Below, piece after piece: positions 1 through 7,812 of a DNA stretch of 11,470 bases (its first letter is position 1; each line of letters begins with the position of its first letter). The notes under the pieces were generated by a model, which was given only the letters and a program-made list of their open reading frames with translations, made no database searches and was not told where the DNA came from. This DNA is from Candidatus Woesearchaeota archaeon (GTDB lineage Archaea > Nanobdellota > Nanobdellia > Woesearchaeales > UBA525): positions 1 to 11,470 of the forward strand of contig JAAOYD010000035.1 of NCBI GenBank assembly GCA_018221165.1, written 5' to 3'. Both the position numbers and the translations under genes were made by a program.

Positions 1-5
1 AAGGC

Positions 6-59
6 GTTCGGGTCGGGGTAAAGGTACCACGGGCTTCAGCCCGTGGGGCCGACCCGAAC
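6..59. repeat. Two-tier perfect inverted repeat (stem-loop), possible IS200/IS605-type end or terminator
   Basis: An outer 11-bp stem pairs 6-16 (GTTCGGGTCGG) with 49-59 (CCGACCCGAAC). Inside it an 8-bp stem pairs 27-34 (CCACGGGC) with 39-46 (GCCCGTGG) around a TTCA loop. The two stems are separated by a 10-base bulge on the left and two G on the right. All 19 pairs are perfect. From memory of the family, hairpins of the form CCACGGGCTTCAGCCCGTGG resemble the subterminal hairpins and guide-RNA ends of IS200/IS605 (TnpB) elements; no transposase gene lies in the window, so this is a resemblance only. The structure also sits about 35 bases past the stop codon of the adenosyltransferase and could end that transcript, although no long T-run follows. 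A shorter palindrome, AGAAATTATTTCT, lies between them at 78-90. Confidence 0.5.
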
Positions 60-93
60 AAGAATAAACAACCATATAGAAATTATTTCTAGT

Positions 94-753
94 CTAGTAC
101 TCGACACCACGACGAGCAAGCACACCAGCTTCGTAATAATGCTTCACTTTGGTCATCTCAGTAACCAAATCACAATTATCCAGCAACTCCTGGGGCACAG
201 TACCCTGCCAGGCGCCACCAGTAATCACCAATTCCACATTATCAGGCTTGTTCGCAATCAACTCAAGCGCTTTCTCAAGCGGCAACATGCCATAGGTGAC
301 CGCGTACACCAACTCATCCAAGATAACAAGACCATAATCACCGCTTTCAACAATCTTCCGCGCATGCGCGTAGGCATCATCGCAGTAACGCTTCTGTTTC
401 TTATCATTCACAAAGCAATACCTGCACGAACCACATGGTTCATCATCACGTACATAACTCGGCTCGAGATTCAAGAATTGTTCCTCATCAAACTCCGCTA
501 TCTTCAACTGCTTATCCTCACGGATGCACCCACGACCGAACTGACGAATCGTCAACCGACCGTTCAAGAAACGCTCGGCAGCGAGAATCTCACCAGTATA
601 ACGCCCACCCTTCATGAACTGAACCATGTAGACAAGGATGTTCTGGCCAACAGCGCGCAACGCCAAGCCAACAGCGGCAGTTGTCTTACCCTTGCCCTCA
701 CCAATGTACGCGTGTACCAATCCCTTCTTCACACTATCACTTCGAGAATTCAT
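94..753 (-). CDS. cobO: Cob(I)alamin / cob(I)yrinic acid a,c-diamide adenosyltransferase, CobO/BtuR type
   Basis: This enzyme transfers the adenosyl group of ATP to reduced cobalamin in the cytoplasm, giving adenosylcobalamin, the cofactor of the two class II reductases encoded upstream. The 219-residue product has the CobO-type P-loop GEGKGKT at residues 18-24, a Walker B-like LVILDE at 142-147, and a typical C-terminal part (VITGG near 176-180, LVTEMTKVKH near 196-205, then an AG..A..GVEY ending). Length is normal for the family. An unusual cysteine cluster lies mid-protein: C107, C110, C113 and C124. The start ATG overlaps the last 17 bases of the RNR1 gene, so translation is probably coupled; GTG at 730-732 (residue 8) is an alternative start. 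Identity is well supported; whether the natural substrate is cobalamin (salvage) or cobyrinate (synthesis) cannot be told. Confidence 0.92.
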   Translation of the reverse strand: MNSRSDSVKKGLVHAYIGEGKGKTTAAVGLALRAVGQNILVYMVQFMKGGRYTGEILAAERFLNGRLTIRQFGRGCIREDKQLKIAEFDEEQFLNLEPSYVRDDEPCGSCRYCFVNDKKQKRYCDDAYAHARKIVESGDYGLVILDELVYAVTYGMLPLEKALELIANKPDNVELVITGGAWQGTVPQELLDNCDLVTEMTKVKHYYEAGVLARRGVEY

Positions 754-2890
754 TCAGGCTCTTGTTTGAGGCCAACACCTTCAACTCCTCACGCACCGAA
801 CGGCCCTGCTGACGCTCATGCACCTTGCCAAGCAACGCGGTCGCTGTCAACACCTGCTCACCCTTCGAGCCATCACGATAAATAGTACACCCTTTACAGC
901 CAAGCTTCCACGCAAGCAAGAACACATTCTCAACATCAAGTAAGGTAGCGTTCGCTGGCAAGTTCACCGTCTTCGAAACAGCGTTATCAACATGCTTCTG
1001 CACTTCTGCCTGTATCTTCACATGCCACTCAGGAGCGATATCGTGAGTCGTGACGAAGAGACGCTTGAGCTCCTCAGGCACCTCCTTGGTCGCCTGCAAA
1101 CCGAAGTTCGCGATGCGCTCCACGAGTTCCTCACTATACAAGCCCAACTCTTCCAAACGAGCCTTCATGAACGGATCAACATAATAGAACTCCTCACCAC
1201 CAAGCACCTTCTTCACATAACTCACGCTGAACAAGGGCTCAATACCCGAAGATGTCTCGGCAATCATGCTCGTCGAACCCGTTGGACTCACAGCCAAGCG
1301 AGTCGCGTTCCGGAACTTTGCTTCCGTACCAGCGAAATGCTTACTCTTCTTGCAATAAATGCTCTTGTTCCAATCAGGGAAGGGCGAACGCTCCTTACCC
1401 AGCTCCAACGACGCTTCATCCGCTGACTCGCGAAGGAACTTCATAACCTTACCAGCAGTCTTCACACCCTCATCACTATTGAACGGGATGCCCAACTGCA
1501 CCAAGAGATGCGCCAAGCCCATCACACCCAAGCCAATCTTGCGATGCCTAAACACCAAAGTGGCGGCGCGTTTAATCGGATACTTGGAAGCGTCAATCAT
1601 GTCATCAAGGAAACGAACAGCGATAGCGACGACTTCCTTCAAGCGCTTCCAATCAACCTGCTTCTCGTCAGTCACAAAGTTCGCAAGATTGATACTCCCA
1701 AGAAAACCCTGCTCGTAGGGGCTCAAGAGGAACTCGGCGCAGGCGCTGGTCGCGCAGAAGGTATGGGAAGGAATAGGATTCGATTTTCTAATAGCGTCCT
1801 TAAACAAGACACCAGGGTCAGCGTTGTTCCAGGCGGAAGCGACGACCAAATCAAACACTTGCTTGGCGTTGATGCGACCAGCGCTTTCGTTCCTGCCAGG
1901 ATCGCGCAAACTATACTCGCGGTCAGCAATCACCCCATGGATGAAATCATCACCCATGAGCACACTCAAATTGAAATTCTCCAAACCCTGCTTCGCCTTG
2001 GCGGTAATGAAATCCAGAATGTCAGGATGTGTTACCTCAAGAATAGCCATGTTCCCGCCTTGGCGACGACCACCCTGCTTCACCGTCTTCACACTTTCAC
2101 TATACAACTGCAAGAAGGTCAAAGGCCCAGAGGCGACACCCTCAATACCTTTCACCCGAGAACCCGCACGTCGTAGTTTACTAAAATTAAACCCAGTACC
2201 GCAGCCCACCTGCTGCATCTTGGCCGCATCATGTAAACCACGATAAATCGCGTCAAGATCATCACCGACAGGAATCGCGATACTGCTAGCCAACTGCTGA
2301 TACGCAGTGCCCGCATTCATCAACGTGGGACTATTGGGCATGAAATCAAGATTCTTCATGATACGCTTGAACTTGTTCTTCCACTTTCGCTGCGTTGCCT
2401 CATCAGCGCCGTTCTTCTTCTCAGCCTTCGCAACGGCAGTCGCGACACGCTCGAACAACTCAGCAGGACTCTCATACCAGCCACGCTCATCATCACGCAA
2501 GAGATAGCGCTCTTTCAAGAGCTTCAAGGCATTCAAAGAAAGGTCAGTACGGACAATCTTCCCTAACAACGCAGACTTCGCGCTGCGCTCAGCAGCACGC
2601 TGCTCACGATAAAGAATGAAGTGCCTGGCAACCTGGTGCAAGCCAGCCTCCATGAGAATTTCTTCCACAAGATCCTGAATGTCCTCCACATCAGGGAGAT
2701 GACTACCCGATTCAGCGGCGTAGGCGCGAGTGAGCTTCTTCTCCACCTGCTCAGCAAGCTTGGCGGCAGGGAGCTCAGTCTCAGTAGCGGTACCAGCCTT
2801 CAGAATGACGCTCTCTACCTTAGCGCGATTATACTGCACAAGGCGTCCATCACGCTTCCGCACTTTCTCGAGAACGAACTCTTTTACCAT
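737..2890 (-). CDS. nrdJ: Class II (adenosylcobalamin-dependent) ribonucleotide reductase paralog lacking redox cysteines (RNR1)
   Basis: The 717-residue product belongs to the class II reductases that turn ribonucleotides into deoxyribonucleotides by a cobalamin-generated thiyl radical. An ATP-cone fills residues 9-101 (VRKRDGRLVQYNR onward), giving likely ATP/dATP control. The barrel follows: NSPTLMNAGT near 186-195, GCGTGFNFSKL, KQGGRRQGGNM, then the active-site block ATSACAEFLLSPYEQGFLGS, the phosphate-binding PTGS at 536-539 and GCTIYRDGS at 667-675. The thiyl cysteine (C384) and glutamate (E386) are present. The usual NPCxE asparagine is S382, and the two redox cysteines are S203 and G395. 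The C-terminal tail has no cysteine pair, and the next gene overlaps the end, so no tail has been lost by a nearby frameshift. The start is set at ATG 2890, five bases after a GGGGG motif and about 35 bases past a TATA box; GTG 2902 would add four residues. Function as a normal reductase is uncertain. Confidence 0.88.
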   Translation of the reverse strand: MVKEFVLEKVRKRDGRLVQYNRAKVESVILKAGTATETELPAAKLAEQVEKKLTRAYAAESGSHLPDVEDIQDLVEEILMEAGLHQVARHFILYREQRAAERSAKSALLGKIVRTDLSLNALKLLKERYLLRDDERGWYESPAELFERVATAVAKAEKKNGADEATQRKWKNKFKRIMKNLDFMPNSPTLMNAGTAYQQLASSIAIPVGDDLDAIYRGLHDAAKMQQVGCGTGFNFSKLRRAGSRVKGIEGVASGPLTFLQLYSESVKTVKQGGRRQGGNMAILEVTHPDILDFITAKAKQGLENFNLSVLMGDDFIHGVIADREYSLRDPGRNESAGRINAKQVFDLVVASAWNNADPGVLFKDAIRKSNPIPSHTFCATSACAEFLLSPYEQGFLGSINLANFVTDEKQVDWKRLKEVVAIAVRFLDDMIDASKYPIKRAATLVFRHRKIGLGVMGLAHLLVQLGIPFNSDEGVKTAGKVMKFLRESADEASLELGKERSPFPDWNKSIYCKKSKHFAGTEAKFRNATRLAVSPTGSTSMIAETSSGIEPLFSVSYVKKVLGGEEFYYVDPFMKARLEELGLYSEELVERIANFGLQATKEVPEELKRLFVTTHDIAPEWHVKIQAEVQKHVDNAVSKTVNLPANATLLDVENVFLLAWKLGCKGCTIYRDGSKGEQVLTATALLGKVHERQQGRSVREELKVLASNKSLNEFSK

Positions 2891-2922
2891 GGTAACCCCC
2901 ACGAGGGAGGACCCGAAGGACG

Positions 2923-2930
2923 TTTAAAAA
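2923..2930 (-). promoter_or_regulatory. TATA box for the RNR1-adenosyltransferase operon
   Basis: On the minus strand the sequence reads TTTTTAAA. A transcript starting about 25 bases on would begin near 2900 and leave a leader of about 10 bases containing GGGGG five bases before ATG 2890. The same T-rich stretch follows the transporter stop codon by about 20 bases and may end that transcript. Confidence 0.5.
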
Positions 2931-2949
2931 GGTTATGAGGGAGAAACAC

Positions 2950-4434
2950 TCAGGGCACAGTGATTTCAGCGACTTCCCGCTTCTTACCATACCACTTGTT
3001 GAGGAAAAAGCCCACAACCAAGGGAAGGAAGACCGCTGCCCAGCCCACCGCGATTGCCCAGCCAGGATAACCCTCATAGGGAGCTGCCAATTCCTTCAAG
3101 AAGAAAGTGATGAACATGACAACGAGGATAATAGGGATGACGAGCCTAATCAGCCACCACCAAAGATTCACAGGGAACCATGGCGACTCGCGAGCCAAGT
3201 GCTCCTTGACTTCCTTGCCTGCTTTGGTCCAGCCGACCAGGAGACATTCGAAGATGCCGAACATGATGAGCCCGTAGCTCAGCACGAAATGATCCACAAT
3301 ATCCAGGAAATACAAACCCGCGCCGGTCACGAAGATGATACCCCCTGCGAAGCCGAGAATACACCCAATCAAGGAGAGCTTCATAGTGCTCGTCCGCAAA
3401 CGATCCTTGAACGCAGCAAGGACGCCCTCGAGCAAAGAGAAAGCAGAATCAATACCTAACGAGAGCAGGACGATGAAGAAGAGCAAGGAGAACAACCAGG
3501 CCATAGGCATCATGCTCAACGCTTCAGGGAAGACGACGAAGGCCAGACCAGGACCAGACGCCACCACATCAGGAACAGCCACCCCTTTCTGCATAGCGAG
3601 GAAACCCAAAGTCCCGAATACGACAAAGCCGGCCAGGAGACTGATGCCGCTATTCATCAACGCAGTCCACAAGGCATCGCCCGCAGTGTCCTGCTTCTTC
3701 TTCACATAACTCGCGTAGGCAATCATGATGCCGAGGCCAACGCTGAGCGTGAAGAATATCTGCGACGCCGCCGCCACCCAAATCTCAGGGTCAAGCAACG
3801 CGCTAAAGACGGGCTTCATGTAGACCACCAACCCGCCAGCAGCGCCTTCAAGAGTGACCGCTCGTATGAGCAGGATGAAGATGAGGAGTATCGGCAAAGG
3901 CATAGTCACCTTCACGACTTGCGATACTGACTTGATACCCTTGAACACGCTGAAATAGATGAGTATCCAAACGCCGATGAGGCAAGCCAGCAAAATCCAA
4001 TTGATGCCGCCGAGCACGCCGATACCGCTTGACAAGCCAAGCACCTGCTCATAGAAGTAGCTCTCCGCGCCGCCGCTCCACGCCATGGAGAAGCTGGAGA
4101 AGAAATATCTCAACGACCAAGCCATGACTGCAGCGTAATAACTGAGGACGACGAAGGCGATGCCAAGCATCCACCAACCTACCGCGCCAGCCCAGGTCTT
4201 CAGCTTGCGCATAGCGCCGACAGTGCTGCGCTGGAAGTGCTGACCGACGGCGAACTCGAGGACCAAGAGAGGAATACCAAGGACTAGGAGTGCAATCAAA
4301 TAGGGGATGAGAAAGGCACCACCACCGTATTTGTAGGTCAGATAGGGGAATCGCCAGAGATTACCAAGACCTGCAGCAGAGCCTACTGCCGCGAAGATGA
4401 ACAATAATCGTGAAGGCCAACGCTCGCGTGCCAT
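2950..4434 (-). CDS. Neurotransmitter:sodium symporter (NSS/SNF) family transporter, probable amino-acid uptake
   Basis: This is a 494-residue LeuT-fold secondary transporter of the plasma membrane, which would use the sodium gradient to bring in a small solute. The TM1 signature GLGNLWRFPY is at residues 22-31 and GGGAFLIPY at 37-45. TM6 carries QIFFT (225-229) with the unwound glycine region and ASYVKK, TM7 holds N261, and TM8 holds GIDSAFSLLEG (327-337). About eleven to twelve membrane helices are visible, and length is normal. Glycine at 22, where monoamine carriers have aspartate, favours an amino acid with a free carboxylate, as in LeuT. The position of LeuT E290 aligns without gaps to S265, the residue used by chloride-dependent relatives. 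The ATG follows GGGGT at a short distance and a TATA box. It sits between the two reductase genes but has no evident link to nucleotide metabolism. The substrate is unknown. Confidence 0.9.
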   Translation of the reverse strand: MARERWPSRLLFIFAAVGSAAGLGNLWRFPYLTYKYGGGAFLIPYLIALLVLGIPLLVLEFAVGQHFQRSTVGAMRKLKTWAGAVGWWMLGIAFVVLSYYAAVMAWSLRYFFSSFSMAWSGGAESYFYEQVLGLSSGIGVLGGINWILLACLIGVWILIYFSVFKGIKSVSQVVKVTMPLPILLIFILLIRAVTLEGAAGGLVVYMKPVFSALLDPEIWVAAASQIFFTLSVGLGIMIAYASYVKKKQDTAGDALWTALMNSGISLLAGFVVFGTLGFLAMQKGVAVPDVVASGPGLAFVVFPEALSMMPMAWLFSLLFFIVLLSLGIDSAFSLLEGVLAAFKDRLRTSTMKLSLIGCILGFAGGIIFVTGAGLYFLDIVDHFVLSYGLIMFGIFECLLVGWTKAGKEVKEHLARESPWFPVNLWWWLIRLVIPIILVVMFITFFLKELAAPYEGYPGWAIAVGWAAVFLPLVVGFFLNKWYGKKREVAEITVP

Positions 4435-4462
4435 ATGTACCCCGAGTAAGCATAGTTAGGAG

Positions 4463-4474
4463 CATATAAAAAAG
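4463..4474 (-). promoter_or_regulatory. TATA box for the transporter, overlapping a T-run after RNR2
   Basis: Read on the minus strand this is CACTTTTTTATATG in context: a six-T run 8 bases past the RNR2 stop codon, running straight into TTTATATG. The T-run could end RNR2 transcription (archaeal termination needs little more than a T-rich tract), while TTTATATG at 4463-4470 would place a transporter transcript start near 4441, giving a leader of only about 7 bases. Confidence 0.5.
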
Positions 4475-4480
4475 TGCTGT

Positions 4481-7400
4481 TTAGCTACAACCAGTTGTCG
4501 AACCGCAATCTTCACACAACATGCAGGTGCCGTTTCTCTTCAGACGCATGGACTTGCAGCTGGGGCAAGGCTCGCCAGTGTAGCCCTTGGCTTTCGCTTC
4601 GGCGATGGAGCGCTCCTCGTCGGTCATGGAACGCTTCTTCTTTTCCTTACGAGCCCGCAGGGGCTTGGCATCCTTGACATGCACCAGGTCGTCACGGTCG
4701 AGATATTCATGACCCAACACGCGATAGAGATAATCAATGATTGAGGTCGCGTTCTTTACCGCAGGATCGCCATGCACCGGACCACCAGGAGCGAAATCAG
4801 TAAAGGTGAACTTATCCACAAGGTTCTGGAGAGGCACACCGCTCTGCAACGCGTGATTCACCATCTCATTATACGCGCCAAGTAAACCCTGATATTCTTC
4901 ACCCATGTCGCTCATCTCCATACGAACTTGACCAAGGGAGCCGTTCTCATGATCATGGGTGACAATGGACACGTTCTGTCCACCAACCGTCGCGGCGCGT
5001 GTGATACCCTCCCATTCTGGCGTTCCAGGGAAACCAGCAGCGATAGCCACCTGTACACTCTCTGGTGTCACAGCAGCCTCATCGATGTCATCCTCTTCGA
5101 AGGCAGAAAGGTCCTCAGCCACAGTGTTCAAGGGCTGCGAAAGCTTGCATCCATCACGATACAAAGCATTCGCCTTAATCATAAGCTTCCAACTCATCAA
5201 ATAGGCAGTGCTAATATCTTCGATAACAGCTTCATTGGGCATGTTAATGGTCTTGCTGATAGCGCCGCTGATGAACGGCTGAGCAGCAGCCATTGCGCGG
5301 ATGTGCGCCTCAGCAGAAAGGAAGCGCTTCCCATTCTTGCCGCACTTGCTTGCGCAATCAAACACTGGGAGATGCTCATCCTTCAAACCAGGTGCGCCCT
5401 CAACAGTCATGGTGCCGCAGACATAGCCAGTCGCCTTCTCAACTTCTTCCTTTGAGAAGCCGAGCCGCTCCAGCAAGTTGAAATCAGGATTCTCGTATTC
5501 TGTCTTCTTGAAACCCAAAGTCTCCATCGCATCGTCACCAAGGGTGAAGCGGTTAAAGACGAAAGTGAGGTCAAACGCTGATTCGAGATTGCTTTCAATC
5601 TTCTTGAGCATCGCATCAGTGAACTTCTTCTTTTTCAACGCGGCGTGGTCCAGAGCAGGACTACCTTCAAGTGTAGCATGACCAACAGCGTACTTGACAA
5701 TCGTATCGATATCTTTCGCATTATAGCCCATGCGCTTGAGAGCCAGGGGCACTGATTGATTGATAATCTTGAAATACCCACCGCCAGCGAGTTTCTTGAA
5801 CTTGACCAGCGCGAAATCAGGCTCGATGCCCGTGGTGTCGCAATCCATGACCAATCCGATGGTGCCTGTAGGAGCGACGACCGTGACTTGCGCGTTGCGA
5901 TAGCCATGCTGTTTGCCCATGGCAAGAGCTTCAGCCCAGACTTCACGAGCAGCAGCAACAAGCTCCTTGTGATTGTACTCGTCGCTGATGCCCTGGGGTG
6001 TCACCGTCAAACCCTCATAGTCCGCAGCCTTCGCATTGTCAGCCGCGCGCTTATGGTTCCTGATGACACGAAGCATGTCCTTCTCATTTCCAGCGTATCC
6101 ATTGAATGGACCAAGCTCCTTGGCCATCTCCGCGCTGGTGGCGTAACTCTGGCCGCCCATGATAGCAGTAATGGCTGCGATATAGGTACGTCCCTCATCA
6201 CTATCGTAGGGGATACCGAGTCGCATCAAGGTGCTGCCGATATTTGCGTAGCCCAAACCCAATGTTCGGTACTTGTAGGAACGAAGCGCCATCTCGTCGC
6301 TGACGAACTGGGCCATGAGAACGCTAATCTCAAGAACAATAGTCATGAGCCGGGTCGCGTGCTTGAAACCAGCAATATCAAACGAACCATCTTCCTGGAG
6401 GAAGGTGGCGATGTTCAACGACGCGAGATTGCACGCAGTATCATCCAAGAACATATACTCGCTGCAGGGATTCGAAGCGTTAATCTTGCCGTCCTTGGGA
6501 CAAGTGTGCCACTCGTTGATTGTCGTATCGTATTGGACACCAGGATCAGCCGAGTGCCAGGCGGCGAGGCAGACCTTATCCCATAACTCCTTCGCCTTCA
6601 GTGTGCGCCACTTCTTCCCGTCGGTGCGCTTGATGAGGTCCCAGTCGCTATCGTCCTCCACAGCCTTGAGGAAGGCATTGGGAACACGAATACTGTTGTT
6701 CGCGTTTTGACCACTCACAGTCTGGTAGGCTTCTGATTCGTAATGGGTATCGAAGACGAGGAAATCAGCATCATAGAAACCCTGGTCCGCCATCTGCAGG
6801 ATGCGGAAGATGTAGTTCATGCTTACGCCGAGACGCTTCGCCTCCTTGATAGCCGCTTTAAGCTTGCTATTCTTGTGCCAATCAGTGCCGTCCTTAGCCG
6901 CGTCGGCGATGTTCTGGAGGAGGAGTTTGTTGATGTGACTGCCGCAGACCAGGTCAGCGACCTTCTGCTCTTCACGATATTTCCACATGATGAAGGTCTC
7001 AATCTCAGGATGGTCCATGTCCAAGCAGATCATTTTGGCTGCCCGTCGGGTGGTGCCGCCACTCTTGATAGCGCCTGCGCCAGCGTCGAAGAGCTTGAGG
7101 AAACTCATTAATCCAGATGAAGTGCCGCCGCCACTCAAAGGTTCTCCACGACCACGGAGCTGGCTGAAATTACTGCCGGTGCCCGAGCCATACTTGAACA
7201 CTCGAGCTTCGCGTACCGCGAGATCAAAGATGCCACCTTGATTTACAAGGTCATCTCTCAAGGATTGAATGAAACAGGCATGGGGTTGCGGTCGGGTATA
7301 GGCATCCTCACTCTGTTTGAGTTCATCAGTTGCTGGGTCCACATAGCTGTGACCTTGGGCATTGCCTCTGATATCATAGGCCCAGGCGAGGCCAGTATTG

Positions 7401-7795
7401 AACCACTGGGGAGAATTGGGCGCCACCATCTGCTTGAGCAACATATAGGCGAGTTCGTCATAGAATGTCTGAGCATCAGCTTCTGAAGCGAAATAATCCG
7501 CCTCTTCAGCCCAATGACGCCAGCAGCCCGCGATACGATGCACGACCTGCTGAATGCTCGTCTCACTGCCCAGCGAGCCATCCTTCTGCGGCACACCAGC
7601 CTTCCGGATGTACTTTTGTGCGAGGATGTCAGTGGCGAGTTGGGTCCAGGCCTTCGGGACTTCGACACCTTTAATCTCGAAAACGACGCTACCATCAGGA
7701 TTCTTGATGACTGAGTCACGTTTCTCATAGGAGAATAATTCATAGGGCGTCTTGCCTACTTCAGTGAAGAAGCGTTTGATAGTCAGTCCAGTCAT
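4481..7795 (-). CDS. nrdJ: Class II vitamin B12-dependent ribonucleotide reductase, long form (RNR2)
   Basis: The 1104-residue product is the canonical long class II reductase that makes deoxyribonucleotides with adenosylcobalamin. It has no N-terminal ATP-cone. Visible landmarks, numbered from ATG 7795: APNSPQWFNTG near 125-135, first redox cysteine C174 (PHACFIQSL), YGSGTGSNFSQLRG, the TVSGQNANNS specificity-loop region, active-site NPCSE with N442, thiyl C444 and E446, second redox cysteine C455 (DTACNLASLNI), APTGTIG near 641-647, and NALYRDGCKLSQPLN. A TSCPD-like domain follows (GGQNVSIVTHDHENGSLGQV onward, GVPLQNLVDKFTFTDFAPGGP). The tail has C1077, C1080, C1091, C1094, C1097 and C1103 and ends in GSTTGCS, the usual electron-relay/zinc region. 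An upstream in-frame ATG at 7873 would add 26 non-family residues; ATG 7795 is chosen because GGTGGTGG directly precedes it and the protein then begins like its relatives. No intein is present. Confidence 0.95.
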   Translation of the reverse strand: MTGLTIKRFFTEVGKTPYELFSYEKRDSVIKNPDGSVVFEIKGVEVPKAWTQLATDILAQKYIRKAGVPQKDGSLGSETSIQQVVHRIAGCWRHWAEEADYFASEADAQTFYDELAYMLLKQMVAPNSPQWFNTGLAWAYDIRGNAQGHSYVDPATDELKQSEDAYTRPQPHACFIQSLRDDLVNQGGIFDLAVREARVFKYGSGTGSNFSQLRGRGEPLSGGGTSSGLMSFLKLFDAGAGAIKSGGTTRRAAKMICLDMDHPEIETFIMWKYREEQKVADLVCGSHINKLLLQNIADAAKDGTDWHKNSKLKAAIKEAKRLGVSMNYIFRILQMADQGFYDADFLVFDTHYESEAYQTVSGQNANNSIRVPNAFLKAVEDDSDWDLIKRTDGKKWRTLKAKELWDKVCLAAWHSADPGVQYDTTINEWHTCPKDGKINASNPCSEYMFLDDTACNLASLNIATFLQEDGSFDIAGFKHATRLMTIVLEISVLMAQFVSDEMALRSYKYRTLGLGYANIGSTLMRLGIPYDSDEGRTYIAAITAIMGGQSYATSAEMAKELGPFNGYAGNEKDMLRVIRNHKRAADNAKAADYEGLTVTPQGISDEYNHKELVAAAREVWAEALAMGKQHGYRNAQVTVVAPTGTIGLVMDCDTTGIEPDFALVKFKKLAGGGYFKIINQSVPLALKRMGYNAKDIDTIVKYAVGHATLEGSPALDHAALKKKKFTDAMLKKIESNLESAFDLTFVFNRFTLGDDAMETLGFKKTEYENPDFNLLERLGFSKEEVEKATGYVCGTMTVEGAPGLKDEHLPVFDCASKCGKNGKRFLSAEAHIRAMAAAQPFISGAISKTINMPNEAVIEDISTAYLMSWKLMIKANALYRDGCKLSQPLNTVAEDLSAFEEDDIDEAAVTPESVQVAIAAGFPGTPEWEGITRAATVGGQNVSIVTHDHENGSLGQVRMEMSDMGEEYQGLLGAYNEMVNHALQSGVPLQNLVDKFTFTDFAPGGPVHGDPAVKNATSIIDYLYRVLGHEYLDRDDLVHVKDAKPLRARKEKKKRSMTDEERSIAEAKAKGYTGEPCPSCKSMRLKRNGTCMLCEDCGSTTGCS

Positions 7796-7796
7796 T

Positions 7797-7804
7797 CCAC
7801 CACC
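7797..7804 (-). promoter_or_regulatory. Shine-Dalgarno that sets the RNR2 start
   Basis: On the minus strand GGTGGTGG ends one base before ATG 7795, with its first GGTGG giving a spacing of four bases. It supports this start over the in-frame ATG 78 bases upstream, which would place the coding start across the leader repeats. Confidence 0.55.
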
Positions 7805-7812
7805 TTCTGCGC

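Noticed and set aside
737..760. Frameshift at the RNR1 end that removed a C-terminal cysteine tail
   Set aside because: The bases beyond the stop already code for the conserved CobO protein, and no CxxC-like peptide was seen in other frames there.
43..885. Long plus-strand open frame (280 codons) over the adenosyltransferase gene
   Set aside because: It is antisense to the clear CobO gene and its product is low-complexity without recognisable domains; it reflects codon bias of the real gene.
1508..2176. Plus-strand open frame of 222 codons inside RNR1
   Set aside because: Antisense shadow of a conserved reductase reading frame; no domain or start signal.
5756..6586. Plus-strand open frame of 276 codons inside RNR2
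   Set aside because: Antisense to the conserved RNR2 core; no recognisable domains and no promoter seen.
4481..7795. Intein in a ribonucleotide reductase gene (a common insertion site)
   Set aside because: Conserved blocks of both reductases follow each other at normal spacing, with no splicing motifs; RNR2 length is explained by the TSCPD-like domain and cysteine tail.
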